A DNA stretch of 64,000 nucleotides from Pseudoxanthomonas sangjuensis (GTDB lineage: Bacteria; Pseudomonadota; Gammaproteobacteria; Xanthomonadales; Xanthomonadaceae). Below are positions 21,870 through 33,970 of the stretch, one piece after another. Both the position numbers and the translations under genes were made by a program. The notes beneath the pieces are model-generated. The model ran no database searches. It saw nothing but the letters and a program-made list of their open reading frames with translations, and was not told the origin of the DNA. Numbering within the stretch: position 1 is the stretch's first letter; every line of letters begins with the position of its first letter. Where the stretch lies: assembly GCF_010211755.1 (NCBI RefSeq), contig NZ_PDWR01000003.1, positions 62,001-126,000 on the forward strand, given 5' to 3'.

Positions 21870-24767
21870 ATGTCAGCACTCAGGTCAAATCGAATCAAAA
21901 AGAACCGTCTCAGCGCCGCCGTGTTCGCGGCCATCCTGCTCCCGTGCGCCCCCGCCATCGCCCAAGAGGCGGCCGCGGACGAAGGTCAGACGGAAACCAA
22001 GCAGGAACAGGCCACCAACCTCGAGAAGATCGTCGTCACCGGCTCGCTGATTCCGCAGACCGAACTGGAAACCTCCAATCCGGTGCTGATCATCGATGCC
22101 GAGGACATCCATTCCCGCGGCTACACCAGCGTCGCCGACATCCTGCAGCAGAACAGCTTCGCCAGTGGCGGCATCCAGGGCGGCGAAACCTCCGCTTCGT
22201 TCACCCAGGGCGCCGAGGCAGTGAGCATGTTCGGCTTGGACCCGGGCTACACCAAATACCTGATCGATGGCCGTCCGATGGCCAACTACCCGGCCCTGTA
22301 CAACGGCTCCGACGTATTCAATGCCATCCAAGGCATTCCGATCGACCTGGTCGATCGCGTCGAAATCCTGCCGGGCGGCGCCTCGTCGCTATACGGTTCG
22401 GACGCGATGGCCGGCGTGGTCAACATCATCCTGAAGAAGCAGATGGACGGCGCCATCCTGCGCATCCGCGGCGGCGGTTATTCCGATGGCGGTGGCAGCA
22501 ACTTCCGCGTCAGCCTGGCCAAGGGCTTCAACAGCGAGGACGGCCGTCTGTCCGCGGTGTTCGGCGCGCAATACGAGGAACGCGACCCGATCTGGGGTTA
22601 CCAGCGCGACCTGACCGACTCGATCAACCAGGACGGCTACTCCGCGGCGACCGCGCCGCGCGACTACCTGGTCTATGGCTATACCCAGCTTTCCGATTTC
22701 GGCTTCGGCAACTACGGCTACGTGCTGCCGGATGCCGCTGCCGACTGCGCCAACGTGGCCAGCCAGTTCAACGGCACCGAGGAGCTGCAGTTCCGCCCCG
22801 GTTACGGCTACTACTGCGGCTCGATGCTGTCGCCCGGCTGGCGGACCATCCGCAACGGCAAGGAGAGCGGGCAGATCTACGGCCACGTCACTTTCGACAT
22901 CAACGACAACGTACAGTTGTACGCGGACGCGCTGTACAGCCATGACGCGACTCGCTACTCCGCTGGCAGCAACTACACCTGGTGGGGCACCGGCATCAAG
23001 TACGGCTATTTCTACGACCCGGACTACGACGGCTTCATCAACCTGCAGCGCGTGTTCACCCCCGAGGATATCGGCGGGCTGGGCTACGGCGACATCATGG
23101 ACAAGGTCACCAACAAGAGCTACCAGGTCGCCTTCGGCTTGCGCGGCATGTTCGGCGAGAACTGGGACTATGACCTCAGCTTCGCCCGCAACGAATCGAA
23201 GTACACCTCACGCGGCTGGGTGCGCTGGGCCGATGCGATCAACGCGTATTTCGAGGACACCGTGCTCGGTCCGCAACTGGGCGTCGATCCGTACTACAAC
23301 TACTACCCGGTGTTCCAGCCCGACTACGCGGCCTTCTACAGCACCAATCTGACTCCGGAGGACTTCGCCAGCTTCACCGGCTATGCCATCTCCAAGGCCA
23401 AGACCTGGGACGACGTGTTCCGTGCACAGTTGACCAACAGTAACCTGTTCTCGCTGCCAGGCGGCGACGCGGGTCTGGCGGTCGCGATCGAGGCCGGCAA
23501 CGAGGGCTGGGATTATCAGCCGAACCCGGGTTACCTCAACGGCGACGTGTGGGGTACCACCGACGTGGCCGGCGCTGCCCACCGCACTCGCTATGCGGCG
23601 ATGAGCGAATTGCGCCTGCCGTTCTTCGACATGCTGACCGCTTCGCTATCGGCCCGCTACGACGCCTTCGACGCGTACGGCGTCAAGGTTGACAAGCCGA
23701 CCTGGAGCGCTGGCCTGGAATTCCGCCCGTTCGACAGCCTGTTGCTTCGCGGCAAGTACGGCACAGCGTTCAAGGCGCCGACCCTTTCCGATACGCACCA
23801 GGGCTTGAGCGGCTTCTATTCGTTCGCCTCGGACTACTGGCGCTGCGGCCTGCCCGAGAATGGCGGTTATGACCCGTCGGATCTCGAGGGCTGCGATTAC
23901 GACAGCGTCCAGTTCTTCGGCACCCAATCCGGCAACCCGGACCTGGACCCGATCAACGCGGACTTCTGGAGCGCGGGCGTCGTCTTCTCGCCTCTAGCCA
24001 AGCTGTCCTTCAGCGTCGATTACTACAACTGGGATATCCGCGACGAAGTCGCTGGCTTGTCCGCCGACGACGTACTGCTGCAGGAGTACTACTGCCGCAA
24101 CAACCTCGAGGGCGGTCCTGGCGTTACCTCGTGCGACAATGCCTTGGCGTGGGTTACCCGCGGCCCCAGCGGCCAGCTCCTCGAGGTCTACACGCCGAAG
24201 GTCAACATCGCCCAGCAGAAGCTCGAAGTGCTGGCGGCGACGGCCAAGTACGCGCAGGACATCGGCCGCTTCGGCGACCTGGCGTTCTCGCTGAACTACA
24301 CGCGGACGCTAGACCACACCCTGCTGCCGCAACCGACCGAGCGCGAGATCGACCTGCTGGACGAGCCGCAGGCCAACTGGGTCTACGATGCCGGCCCGAA
24401 GTACAAAGCCGACGCAGCAGTCACTTGGAACATCGGCAAGTTCAGCACCACGGTCTATGCCAACCAGATCGGCCCGACCTGGAATTACCTGGCCTACGCC
24501 ACCGACGACCCGACCTACGTCCACGCATCGGGCGCCAAGGCCGGCAAGTGGGGCTCGTACACCACGTACAACCTCGGCCTCGATTACGCGGCAATGGACA
24601 ACCTGACCTTCTCGGTCAAGGTCAACAACGCCTTCGACAAAACGCCGGACGACCAAGCCTCGAACTTCCCGGGTACCACGTCGACGCCGTACAACAACTA
24701 CCTGTACAGCGCCATGGGCCGTTCGTTCTATCTGGAAGTGGCTTACAAGTTCGGCCAGTCGGAATAA
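21870..24767 (+). CDS. TonB-dependent outer-membrane receptor, substrate unknown
   Basis: 965 residues from the ATG at 21870, which is followed by a signal peptide (MSALRSNRIKKNRLSAAVFA, cleaved after PAIAQ). The TonB-box-like NLEKIVVTGS leads into a plug (IDLVDRVEILPGGASSLYGSDAMAGVVNIIL) and a barrel with large, aromatic, cysteine-containing loops. It ends in LEVAYKFGQSE, so the usual terminal aromatic residue is set back by four residues. Codon use is less GC-biased than neighbours. It is inserted between apbC and metG, which are close together in related genomes (from memory), suggesting acquisition. It has its own terminator. Confidence 0.93.
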   Translation: MSALRSNRIKKNRLSAAVFAAILLPCAPAIAQEAAADEGQTETKQEQATNLEKIVVTGSLIPQTELETSNPVLIIDAEDIHSRGYTSVADILQQNSFASGGIQGGETSASFTQGAEAVSMFGLDPGYTKYLIDGRPMANYPALYNGSDVFNAIQGIPIDLVDRVEILPGGASSLYGSDAMAGVVNIILKKQMDGAILRIRGGGYSDGGGSNFRVSLAKGFNSEDGRLSAVFGAQYEERDPIWGYQRDLTDSINQDGYSAATAPRDYLVYGYTQLSDFGFGNYGYVLPDAAADCANVASQFNGTEELQFRPGYGYYCGSMLSPGWRTIRNGKESGQIYGHVTFDINDNVQLYADALYSHDATRYSAGSNYTWWGTGIKYGYFYDPDYDGFINLQRVFTPEDIGGLGYGDIMDKVTNKSYQVAFGLRGMFGENWDYDLSFARNESKYTSRGWVRWADAINAYFEDTVLGPQLGVDPYYNYYPVFQPDYAAFYSTNLTPEDFASFTGYAISKAKTWDDVFRAQLTNSNLFSLPGGDAGLAVAIEAGNEGWDYQPNPGYLNGDVWGTTDVAGAAHRTRYAAMSELRLPFFDMLTASLSARYDAFDAYGVKVDKPTWSAGLEFRPFDSLLLRGKYGTAFKAPTLSDTHQGLSGFYSFASDYWRCGLPENGGYDPSDLEGCDYDSVQFFGTQSGNPDLDPINADFWSAGVVFSPLAKLSFSVDYYNWDIRDEVAGLSADDVLLQEYYCRNNLEGGPGVTSCDNALAWVTRGPSGQLLEVYTPKVNIAQQKLEVLAATAKYAQDIGRFGDLAFSLNYTRTLDHTLLPQPTEREIDLLDEPQANWVYDAGPKYKADAAVTWNIGKFSTTVYANQIGPTWNYLAYATDDPTYVHASGAKAGKWGSYTTYNLGLDYAAMDNLTFSVKVNNAFDKTPDDQASNFPGTTSTPYNNYLYSAMGRSFYLEVAYKFGQSE

Positions 24768-24799
24768 TCCCGGCATCGCGCTTTTCGGCTTGCAAAGCC

Positions 24800-24829
24800 A
24801 AGACCCCGCTCCGGCGGGGTCTTTTTTTT
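24800..24829 (+). terminator. Intrinsic terminator of the TonB receptor gene
   Basis: AAGACCCCGC (24800-24809), loop TCCG, GCGGGGTCTT (24814-24823) form a 10-bp stem that runs into eight T bases (24822-24829), 33 bp after the stop codon. A textbook rho-independent terminator. Confidence 0.92.
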
Positions 24830-24945
24830 AGGCGACGCTTCGCCGGACAGCTCGTGTCGGCCCGCCCCATACGCCTGCGAATGCGGTATAAAGCCGGCAA
24901 CGGCCGCAACGCCGCTCCGTCCATCGATCCCTGGGAGGGGAACCC

Positions 24946-25383
24946 ATGCGCAAGACCCTGCTGACCGCCTTCGTCGCCGTGCCGATGCTGGCGCTTTCCT
25001 TCGCCGCCAGCGCCGCCGACGCGACCGGCCGCTGGAAGACCATCGACGACGAAACCGGCAAGGCCAAGTCGATCGTCGAGATCTACAGGACCACCAACGG
25101 CACCCTCGCCGGCAAGGTCGTGCAGCTGCTGAACCCGGACAAACCCAATCCCGTCTGCGACAAGTGCAGCGGCGCCAACAAGGACAAGCCGATCGAGGGC
25201 ATGGTGATCCTGTGGAACCTGAAGCAGGACGACGCCCGCCATTGGAGCGGCGGCACCGTGCTGGACCCGAAGAAGGGCAAGACCTACAAGTCGAAGATCG
25301 AACTGAGCGCCGACGGCAAGGAGCTGGACATGTCCGGCTGCATCGCCTTCATCTGCCGCGCGCAGACCTGGGTTCGCGAATAA
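24946..25383 (+). CDS. DUF2147 family periplasmic protein
   Basis: 145 residues. Signal peptide ends in AASA; the mature part starts with the family opening ATGRWKTIDDETGKAKSIVEIY and keeps GTLAGKVVQLL and GKTYKSKIELSADGKELDMSGCI. Two cysteine pairs (VCDKCSG and GCIAFIC) are present. DUF2147 proteins are small lipocalin-like periplasmic proteins of unknown function. Its own terminator follows. Confidence 0.9.
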   Translation: MRKTLLTAFVAVPMLALSFAASAADATGRWKTIDDETGKAKSIVEIYRTTNGTLAGKVVQLLNPDKPNPVCDKCSGANKDKPIEGMVILWNLKQDDARHWSGGTVLDPKKGKTYKSKIELSADGKELDMSGCIAFICRAQTWVRE

Positions 25384-25405
25384 GCCATCGCGCCTTTCGC
25401 GACCA

Positions 25406-25433
25406 GGAAGGCCCGGCCCATGCCGGGCCTTCC
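25406..25433 (+). terminator. Hairpin terminator between DUF2147 gene and metG
   Basis: GGAAGGCCCGGC (25406-25417), loop CCAT, GCCGGGCCTTCC (25422-25433) form a perfect 12-bp stem, 22 bp after the DUF2147 stop. Only ATTTG follows, but stem strength and position support termination. Confidence 0.7.
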
Positions 25434-25477
25434 ATTTGCCCGTGCGATAATGCGGTTTTCCCGCGATTCCCCACCCC

Positions 25478-27553
25478 ATGCCCCGCTCCGCCCTCGTCAC
25501 CAACGCCCTGCCCTACGCCAACGGCCCGCTGCACCTGGGCCATCTCGTGGGCTACATCCAGGCCGACATCTGGGTGCGTGCGCGGCGCCTGCGCGGCGAA
25601 AAGACCTGGTACGTCTGCGCCGACGACACCCACGGCACGCCGATCATGCTGGCCGCGGAAAAGGCCGGGGTCACGCCGGAAACCTTCATCGCCAATATCC
25701 AGGAAAGCCACGAGCGCGACTTCGCCGCGTTCGGCGTGGCCTTCGACCACTACGACTCGACCAATTCACAGACCAACCGCGAACTGACCGAACGGTTCTA
25801 TTCGAAGCTCGAGGCCAACGGCCACATCGGCCGCCGCAACGTCGCGCAGTTCTACGACCCGGTCCGCAACATGTTCCTGCCGGACCGCTACATCAAGGGC
25901 ATCTGCCCGAACTGCGGAAGTCCCGACCAGTACGGCGACAACTGCGAGGTCTGCGGCGCTACCTACGCCCCGACCGAGCTGAAAGAACCCAAGTCCGTGC
26001 TGTCCGGCGCAACGCCGGAGATCCGCGATTCGGAACACTACTTCTTCGAGGTCGGCCGCTTCGAAAGCTTCCTGCGCGAATGGCTGGCCGGTGACGTCGC
26101 CGTGCCCGGCGTGAAGGCCAAGCTGATGGAATGGCTGGACAGCGAAGGCGGCCTGCGCGCGTGGGACATTTCGCGCGACGCGCCGTACTTCGGCTTCGAG
26201 ATCCCCGGGCATCCGGGCAAGTTCTTCTACGTCTGGCTGGACGCGCCGATCGGTTACCTGAGCAGCTTCGCGAACCTGTGCAAGGAAAGCGGCGAGGACT
26301 TCGATGCCTACCTCAAGCCGGGCTCAGAAGCCGAACTGCACCACTTCATCGGCAAGGACATCGTCAACTTCCACGGCCTGTTCTGGCCGGCGGTGCTGCA
26401 CGGCAGCGGCCACCGCGCGCCGACGAAGCTGCACGTCAACGGCTACCTGACCGTCGACGGCGCGAAGATGTCGAAATCGCGCGGCACCTTCATCATGGCC
26501 CGCACCTATCTCGACGTCGGCCTGGAACCGGAAGCGCTGCGCTACTACTTCGCGGCGAAGTCCTCCGGCGGCGTCGACGACCTCGACCTGAACCTCGGCG
26601 ACTTCGTCGCCCGGGTCAACGCCGACCTGGTCGGCAAGTTCGTCAACCTCGCTTCGCGCTGCGCCGGCTTCATCGACAAGCGCTTCGCGGGCCGGCTCGC
26701 CGACGAGCTGCCGGACCCCGCGCAGTACCGGCGCTTCGTCGCCGCGCTGGACGGCGTCCGCGCCGCATACGAGGCGAACGACCCGGCATCCGCGATCCGG
26801 CAGACGATGGCGCTGGCCGACGAGGCCAACAAGTACATCGACGACAACAAGCCGTGGGTCATCGCCAAGCAGGACGGAAGCGATGCACAGCTGCAGTCGG
26901 TCTGCACCCAGGGCATCAACCTGTTCCGCGTGCTCGCCGCCGCGTTGAAGCCGATCCTGCCGCGCACCTGCGCCGAGGCCGAGGCTTTCCTGTCCGCGCC
27001 GCTGGCCAGCTGGGAGAAACTCGACGATCCGCTGGACCACGGCCACGTCATCCAGCCGTATTCGCCGCTGTTCACCCGCATCGACCCGAAGCTGATCGAC
27101 GCGATGGTCGAGCAATCGAAGGACACCCTCGCCGCGGGGAAGGAACGGGCCGCGCCGCAGAACACCGGGAAAAAGAACGAAGGAAAAGCCGCCGTGGCCA
27201 CACCGAGCGAAACCGGGCCCGAATTCATCGCCATCGACGACTTCGCCAAGCTCGACCTGCGCATCGGCAGGGTGCTGGTTTGCGAGTTCGTCGAGGGCAG
27301 CGACAAGCTGCTGCGCTTCGAACTGGACGCCGGCGAGCTCGGCAGGCGGCAGATCTTCTCCGGCATCCGCGCCAGCTACGGCGAGCCGGACAAGCTGGTC
27401 GGCCGCAACGTGGTGTTCATCGCCAACCTCGCCCCGCGCAAGATGCGCTTCGGCACCAGCGAAGGCATGATCCTGTCGGCCGGCTTCGACGGCGGCGCGC
27501 TGGCCTTGCTCGACGCCGACGCCGGCGCACAGCCCGGCATGCCGGTGCGCTGA
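25478..27553 (+). CDS. metG: Methionyl-tRNA synthetase
   Basis: 691 residues, the full two-domain form. The class I HIGH-type motif appears as HLGH (residue 22 area), KMSKS near 330-334, and a four-cysteine zinc knuckle (CPNCGS...CEVCG near 145-161). Residues from about 585 form the C-terminal tRNA-binding (EMAP II-like) dimerisation domain ([27 protein letters not shown]). It charges initiator and elongator tRNA-Met. Confidence 0.98.
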   Translation: MPRSALVTNALPYANGPLHLGHLVGYIQADIWVRARRLRGEKTWYVCADDTHGTPIMLAAEKAGVTPETFIANIQESHERDFAAFGVAFDHYDSTNSQTNRELTERFYSKLEANGHIGRRNVAQFYDPVRNMFLPDRYIKGICPNCGSPDQYGDNCEVCGATYAPTELKEPKSVLSGATPEIRDSEHYFFEVGRFESFLREWLAGDVAVPGVKAKLMEWLDSEGGLRAWDISRDAPYFGFEIPGHPGKFFYVWLDAPIGYLSSFANLCKESGEDFDAYLKPGSEAELHHFIGKDIVNFHGLFWPAVLHGSGHRAPTKLHVNGYLTVDGAKMSKSRGTFIMARTYLDVGLEPEALRYYFAAKSSGGVDDLDLNLGDFVARVNADLVGKFVNLASRCAGFIDKRFAGRLADELPDPAQYRRFVAALDGVRAAYEANDPASAIRQTMALADEANKYIDDNKPWVIAKQDGSDAQLQSVCTQGINLFRVLAAALKPILPRTCAEAEAFLSAPLASWEKLDDPLDHGHVIQPYSPLFTRIDPKLIDAMVEQSKDTLAAGKERAAPQNTGKKNEGKAAVATPSETGPEFIAIDDFAKLDLRIGRVLVCEFVEGSDKLLRFELDAGELGRRQIFSGIRASYGEPDKLVGRNVVFIANLAPRKMRFGTSEGMILSAGFDGGALALLDADAGAQPGMPVR

Positions 27554-27558
27554 GGCCG

Positions 27559-28149
27559 ATGCAGCTCGCGCTGTTCGACTTCGACCACACCGTCACCACC
27601 GGCGACAGCTACGCGCGATTTCTGCGCCGGGTCGCCACGCCAAGGCAACTGGCACAGGCGAACTGGAAGATCGGACCGTGGCTGCTCGGCTACCGCGCCG
27701 GCCTCGTTTCGGCCGAAGGGCTGCGCGCCCGGGTCACGCGGATGACCTTCGCCGGTCGCGATGCCGGCGAAGTCGCCGCGCACGGCGAACCGTTCGCGCG
27801 CGACGCGCTGCCCGGCATGCTGCGCCCGGAGGTGATGCGGCGGATCGGATGGCACCGCTCGCAAGGCCACGAAGTCGCGCTGGTTTCCGCCTCGCTGGAC
27901 TTGTACCTGCAACCATGGTGCGAACTGCATGGACTGGCGCTGATCTGCAACCGGCTCGAGACCGCCGATGGCCGGCTGACCGGCCGCTACCTCGGCGGCG
28001 ACATCGGTCGGCACAAGGCGCGCGAGATCCGCGCGCGCTACGATCTGCCCCGCTACGAACGCATCCACGCCTACGGCGACAGCCGCGAGGACAAGCCGAT
28101 GCTGGCCCTGGCGCACGAGCGCTGGTACGCCGGCAAGCGCATCGCATGA
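27559..28149 (+). CDS. HAD-IB family hydrolase (phosphoserine phosphatase-like)
   Basis: 196 residues. HAD motif I is [12 protein letters not shown] (nucleophile Asp at residue 7), motif II is VSASLDLYL, and motif III/IV is [15 protein letters not shown] helical cap lies between residues 15 and 80. It belongs to the HAD-IB group that includes SerB-like and phosphatidylglycerophosphatase-like enzymes; substrate not fixed. It starts 5 bp after metG and overlaps the next gene by four bases, so the three genes are probably one operon. Confidence 0.88.
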   Translation: MQLALFDFDHTVTTGDSYARFLRRVATPRQLAQANWKIGPWLLGYRAGLVSAEGLRARVTRMTFAGRDAGEVAAHGEPFARDALPGMLRPEVMRRIGWHRSQGHEVALVSASLDLYLQPWCELHGLALICNRLETADGRLTGRYLGGDIGRHKAREIRARYDLPRYERIHAYGDSREDKPMLALAHERWYAGKRIA

Positions 28150-28565
28150 ACGACGACATCGCCACGTTGACCGAGCGGCTCGACCGCATCCTGCCGCAGA
28201 CCCAGTGCGGCCAGTGCGGTTATCCCGGCTGCCGGCCGTACGCCGAGGCGATGGCGCGCGGCGAGGCCGGCATCGACCATTGCCCGCCCGGCGGCGACGC
28301 CGGCGCGCGCGCGCTGGCGAAGGTGCTCGGCGTCGACGCGAAACCCTTCGACCGCGCGCGCGGCGAACACAAGCCGGCGCAGGTCGCCTTCGTCGTCGAG
28401 GCCGACTGCATCGGCTGCACCAAATGCATCCAGGCCTGCCCGGTCGACGCCATCGTCGGCGGCGCCAAGCTGATGCATGTCGTCATCGAACCGTTGTGCA
28501 CCGGCTGCGAACTGTGCGTACCCGCCTGCCCGGTCGACTGCATCGTGATGGAAGCCATCGCCTAG
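28146..28565 (+). CDS. rnfB: Short RnfB-like ferredoxin
   Basis: 139 residues. A four-cysteine cluster motif at the N-terminus (CGQCGYPGC at 21-29, then Cys46) is followed by two [4Fe-4S] ferredoxin motifs ([12 protein letters not shown] and [12 protein letters not shown]). RnfB of the Rnf complex is usually about 190 residues with an N-terminal membrane helix, which is missing here. No other rnf gene is in the window. It is likely a soluble electron carrier. Its 3' end overlaps the opposing sulfotransferase gene by four bases. Confidence 0.88.
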   Translation: MNDDIATLTERLDRILPQTQCGQCGYPGCRPYAEAMARGEAGIDHCPPGGDAGARALAKVLGVDAKPFDRARGEHKPAQVAFVVEADCIGCTKCIQACPVDAIVGGAKLMHVVIEPLCTGCELCVPACPVDCIVMEAIA

Positions 28566-30160
28566 TCGGCGATCGGCACCCCGCCCTCGCGCAAAAGTTC
28601 GCGCAGGCCATCGACCATGTTGCCGTAGCGCTTCCAGCGCTGCAGCGAGGTCCGGTAGATCGGCGACCGCACCTGCACCGCACTCGCCGTCGACACCGGC
28701 GCCTCGTTCCTTTCGAAGTTCAGGCAGTCGTCATTCCATTCCAGGCCGCAGTGGGCGATCAAGCCGCGGGTAACCGTTTCCTGGTCCTGGACCAGGTCCT
28801 CGTAACTGATTTCGAGGATACGCCCAGGCATGACGTCCTGGAGCTTCTTCATGAACCTGTCAAAGCCGAGGTAGTACCGTCCGGTATCCAGTAAGTCGTA
28901 CGAATAGTTGTAGTAGCCGGAAGTCAGCGCGAACAGTTGCCGGTAGTTGGCTACGCAGGTATCCATAGGGTCGCGGCGCAGGCAAACGATCTTCGCGTCG
29001 GGTAGGGCCTTCGCGATGAAGCCGGCGTAAAGGAAGTTCTGCGGAAGCTTGTCGGTGAAGCGCGGTTTCCCGCCGGCGACCCTTTCGGTGCTTTCGATGT
29101 AGGCCCGGCCCAGTTTTTCCCAGTCCATCAACGCTACCGAATCAAGGGTGGCACGATCGAGCATGTTCCCAGAACGAACGCCCGAGACGCGCTTGAATTC
29201 GACCGGGAAATTCTGCAACTCGCCCGCCGAATGCACGTCCGGGTGCGACGAAACAATGCGCTCGATCAGCGTAGTTCCGCTCCTCGGCATGCCAATGATG
29301 AAGATCGGCCGCGTTGTGTGGAAACCAGGCGCTTCTCTGGTGAGCGCGGGTGTCAGTTCCACCAGCGCGTCGAACATCTCGTCGTCGGGCAGGACCGAAC
29401 GGTTCAGCATCGGTTTCCATGCGTCCTTCGCCGTCTTCAAGTGGCGGAATGCGTCTTCGTAGCGCCCGAGATCGTCGTATTCCTTCTCTAGCGCCAGGTT
29501 CAGGTAAAGCGTGGCTTCAGGATTCCCGCGCGCCCGCTCCACCAGTTCGCGCAGGCGATCGACGTGGTTCGATTCAGGCTTCTGCTTCTGCAACTGGGAT
29601 AGCGTAAGGTGCGCACGCCAGAACATCGGATTCAACTGTATGCAGCGCTCGCACTCCGCGGCAGCTTCTCCGATTTCGCCATTAGCCATCAGCGACGTGG
29701 CTAGGTTGAAGTGCAGATTGGCCTGCTCCGGCACGAGTTCCACCGCCCGGCGGAACGCCGACACCGCACGCACATGCTCGTTGCAGCGTGTATAAATGAC
29801 GCCCAACGTGTTAAGCGTCATCGGATCCTTGGCGTCCAGTTGCATGGCGCGGTCGGCCTGTTCCACGGATTGCTTCTGCTGGTGGCATTCGAGCAGAACC
29901 CGTGACCATTGCGCGGCATAGTCGGCACGATCCGGGTTCAGCTCATTGGCCATCAACAAGTGGCGGAAGGCCGCCTTCAGGTCCTTCTGCTCCAGCGCGG
30001 AGACACCGATAATGAAATGCACGCCTGCGTGCTGCGGCTGTTGCGTCAGCAGCGATTCGGCGGCCGTACGTGCCTGCGCCCATTGCCGCCGGTTCAGTGC
30101 GTCGACGGCCTGCGCGTAGCGCTGGCGGATCTGCTCCAAGCTGTTACTCCTGCCGTTCAT
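28562..30160 (-). CDS. Tetratricopeptide-repeat sulfotransferase
   Basis: 532 residues. Residues 10-250 form TPR repeats (for example [23 protein letters not shown]). Residues from about 280 are a sulfotransferase domain with the PAPS 5'-phosphosulfate loop [13 protein letters not shown] near 288 and the 3'-phosphate-binding region ([18 protein letters not shown]). It would transfer sulfate to a protein, glycan or small acceptor; acceptor unknown. The ATGA start overlap couples it to the GumN/TraB gene. Codon use is less GC-rich than neighbours. Confidence 0.92.
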   Translation of the reverse strand: MNGRSNSLEQIRQRYAQAVDALNRRQWAQARTAAESLLTQQPQHAGVHFIIGVSALEQKDLKAAFRHLLMANELNPDRADYAAQWSRVLLECHQQKQSVEQADRAMQLDAKDPMTLNTLGVIYTRCNEHVRAVSAFRRAVELVPEQANLHFNLATSLMANGEIGEAAAECERCIQLNPMFWRAHLTLSQLQKQKPESNHVDRLRELVERARGNPEATLYLNLALEKEYDDLGRYEDAFRHLKTAKDAWKPMLNRSVLPDDEMFDALVELTPALTREAPGFHTTRPIFIIGMPRSGTTLIERIVSSHPDVHSAGELQNFPVEFKRVSGVRSGNMLDRATLDSVALMDWEKLGRAYIESTERVAGGKPRFTDKLPQNFLYAGFIAKALPDAKIVCLRRDPMDTCVANYRQLFALTSGYYNYSYDLLDTGRYYLGFDRFMKKLQDVMPGRILEISYEDLVQDQETVTRGLIAHCGLEWNDDCLNFERNEAPVSTASAVQVRSPIYRTSLQRWKRYGNMVDGLRELLREGGVPIAD

Positions 30161-31098
30161 TTGGCTTCACATGCCGAACAGATGCGTTCGACCTTGTAGC
30201 CCTTCGCGCGCAGCTTCTCGACCACGCCGTCGGGGCCGAGCAGGTGCAACGCGCCGACAACCACCAGCACGTCGCCCGGGTCCGATCCGTCCAGCCGCCC
30301 CGCCAGCTCCAGCGTCCAGCGGTCGTTGCGCTCGACGTTGATCCGCCGGTACAGGCGCGGGTAGTCCCGCTTCATCTCCGCGGCCATCTCGTCCAGCAGG
30401 GTGTCCGCGTCGCCCGAGCGCCAGGCCGCATGCAGTTTCGCGGTTTCCTGCGAACCCTTCGCCGCTTCCTCCAGCGCTTCGGCGACGAACTGCTTCTGTT
30501 CCTCGGTGGCCATGCCGTCGAGCATGGCGACCTGTTCCTTGCCGGTTTCCAGGCCCAGCGCCGGCTTCCCCGCCTGCGCGGCGGCGGCCATGAAATGCGC
30601 GTCCAGTCCCAGCGTCGGGTCCAGTCCCTGCTTGGTCAGTTCGAGGATGCTGATGGTCAGGCCGGCGAACCACGGCTCGAGACTGGCGAAGTTCGCCAGC
30701 GGCAGCGAATTCTTTTGCGCATAGTCCTGTAATGCGCTCCACGTGGCCGGGTCGAGGTCGTCCTGCAACTGCTTGCCGTCGCCGCGCATGCCCGCCTGCA
30801 GCATCAGCGCCGGCAACGCGGGCGAATTCATTTCCTCCGGCGACAGTTCGAACAACAGCGATTCGGCGTCGGCGAAGGCGGCGTCGACGTCCTCCGACAG
30901 CGGGTAGTCGTCCGGCCGCAACAGGTGGAACGAACCGAGCAGGTACAGCGCGTTGTCGGCATCGGACACCTTCCACAGCAACGGCACCGGCGATTGCCGC
31001 ACGGGGGAGGCGGTTTCCGTCGCCGTCGCCAACGACAGCGGCAACGAGGCGGCGAACAGCAGGGCGAGTACGCGCAATCCGGGAGCGTGGATCTTCAT
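30157..31098 (-). CDS. TraB/GumN family protein
   Basis: 313 residues. Signal-like N-terminus (LLFAASLPLSLATA), then the TraB/GumN domain: LYLLGSFHLLRPDDYPL near residue 50, SLLFELSPEEM, GLDAHFMAAAAQAGKP and the C-terminal VVVGALHLLGPDGVVEKLRAKGY. The paired histidines in GSFHLL and GALHLLG are the proposed metal ligands of this putative protease fold. GumN is linked to the xanthan locus in Xanthomonas, but here the gene is in a mutL operon. Function unproven. Confidence 0.9.
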   Translation of the reverse strand: MKIHAPGLRVLALLFAASLPLSLATATETASPVRQSPVPLLWKVSDADNALYLLGSFHLLRPDDYPLSEDVDAAFADAESLLFELSPEEMNSPALPALMLQAGMRGDGKQLQDDLDPATWSALQDYAQKNSLPLANFASLEPWFAGLTISILELTKQGLDPTLGLDAHFMAAAAQAGKPALGLETGKEQVAMLDGMATEEQKQFVAEALEEAAKGSQETAKLHAAWRSGDADTLLDEMAAEMKRDYPRLYRRINVERNDRWTLELAGRLDGSDPGDVLVVVGALHLLGPDGVVEKLRAKGYKVERICSACEAK

Positions 31099-32048
31099 TC
31101 GGGCAGTTTCGCCTCGGCTGGAGGAACGTAGGCTTTCTCGCCGGCCTCGATGGCGAGGTCGACCAGGCGGTTTTCCGGCGGCGCCAGCGGACAGGTGGCG
31201 AACGACGTGAACGCGCACGGCGGGTTCTCGGCGCGATTGAAGTCGAGCACGACCTTGCCGTCGGCGCCGGGCCGCGGTGCGTACAGGTAGCGGCCCGCCG
31301 GATAGCTGCCGTGGCCGCTGGTACGGTCCACGAAGATGAAGAACAGCTTGTCCGGGCCCTCTTCGAGCGCCTCGAGGCGGTACGGCTTGCCGTCGCGCTC
31401 GAACTCGACCGCGCCCGGGTTCGGGGTGTCCGTGGTATTGCCGATGATGTCGACGATCGGCAGGGTCTTGCCCGGCGGATTCGCGACGAACCGGCCTTCG
31501 ATGCGCCAGCCGAGGTCGGAGGGCCAGTAATCGATCCCCTTGAAGTGCGCGCGACTGGGCGCATCAGCGTGCTTGACCCGCAACGCGAGGCGGTCGCCGC
31601 GCTTGATCAGGGTCAGCACGCCCCGGCCATCGTCGAAACCGATCGCGGTCGGTGCGGGATCGTGGTCGTTCTTCAGCTCGATCCGGCCGGTCAACGGCAC
31701 GCCGTCCGCGGTCAGGGCGACGCCGCTCTCCGGGGTGAAGAACACGCGGCCGTCCTTCTGTTGTTCGACCAGGCCCATCCGCGCCGGTCCCATCGCCAGG
31801 CGGATGCCACTGTCCGGGCTGCTGCCGACGTAATGCGCCCTGAGCCCCAGCCAGTGCAGGCCGATCAGGCTGGTCCAGCCGTCCGGCTTGAGCAGTTCGG
31901 TCACGCGTTCCTCGCGCCAGGCGGCGTTGTCGCCGCGCAGGTCGATGCTTTCGGCGGACTCGATCGCGCCATCGCCGGAATCGCCGCGTCCGCAAGCGGC
32001 CAATGCGACCAATACGAACAGCCCCGGTACCCAGGCATGTTTCCCCAT
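31095..32048 (-). CDS. DUF1684 lipoprotein
   Basis: 317 residues. Signal peptide with lipobox LAAC (Cys19). DUF1684 hallmarks are EERVTELLKPDGWTSLIGLHWL, a middle DYWPSDLGWRIEGRF, and the C-terminal DFNRAENPPCAFTSFATCPLAPPENRL. Function unknown; probably envelope associated. It starts 2 bp after the mutL stop and overlaps the following GumN/TraB gene by four bases, so it sits in the mutL operon. Confidence 0.9.
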   Translation of the reverse strand: MGKHAWVPGLFVLVALAACGRGDSGDGAIESAESIDLRGDNAAWREERVTELLKPDGWTSLIGLHWLGLRAHYVGSSPDSGIRLAMGPARMGLVEQQKDGRVFFTPESGVALTADGVPLTGRIELKNDHDPAPTAIGFDDGRGVLTLIKRGDRLALRVKHADAPSRAHFKGIDYWPSDLGWRIEGRFVANPPGKTLPIVDIIGNTTDTPNPGAVEFERDGKPYRLEALEEGPDKLFFIFVDRTSGHGSYPAGRYLYAPRPGADGKVVLDFNRAENPPCAFTSFATCPLAPPENRLVDLAIEAGEKAYVPPAEAKLPE

Positions 32049-32050
32049 CG

Positions 32051-33892
<1,842 letters not shown>

Positions 33893-33970
33893 CGGAAGTC
33901 GGCCATCATGATAGCCGAGGCCTGCGCGGCCACGCGGGAATCCGTCGCGGAACCGCCGGGATGCTACGAC

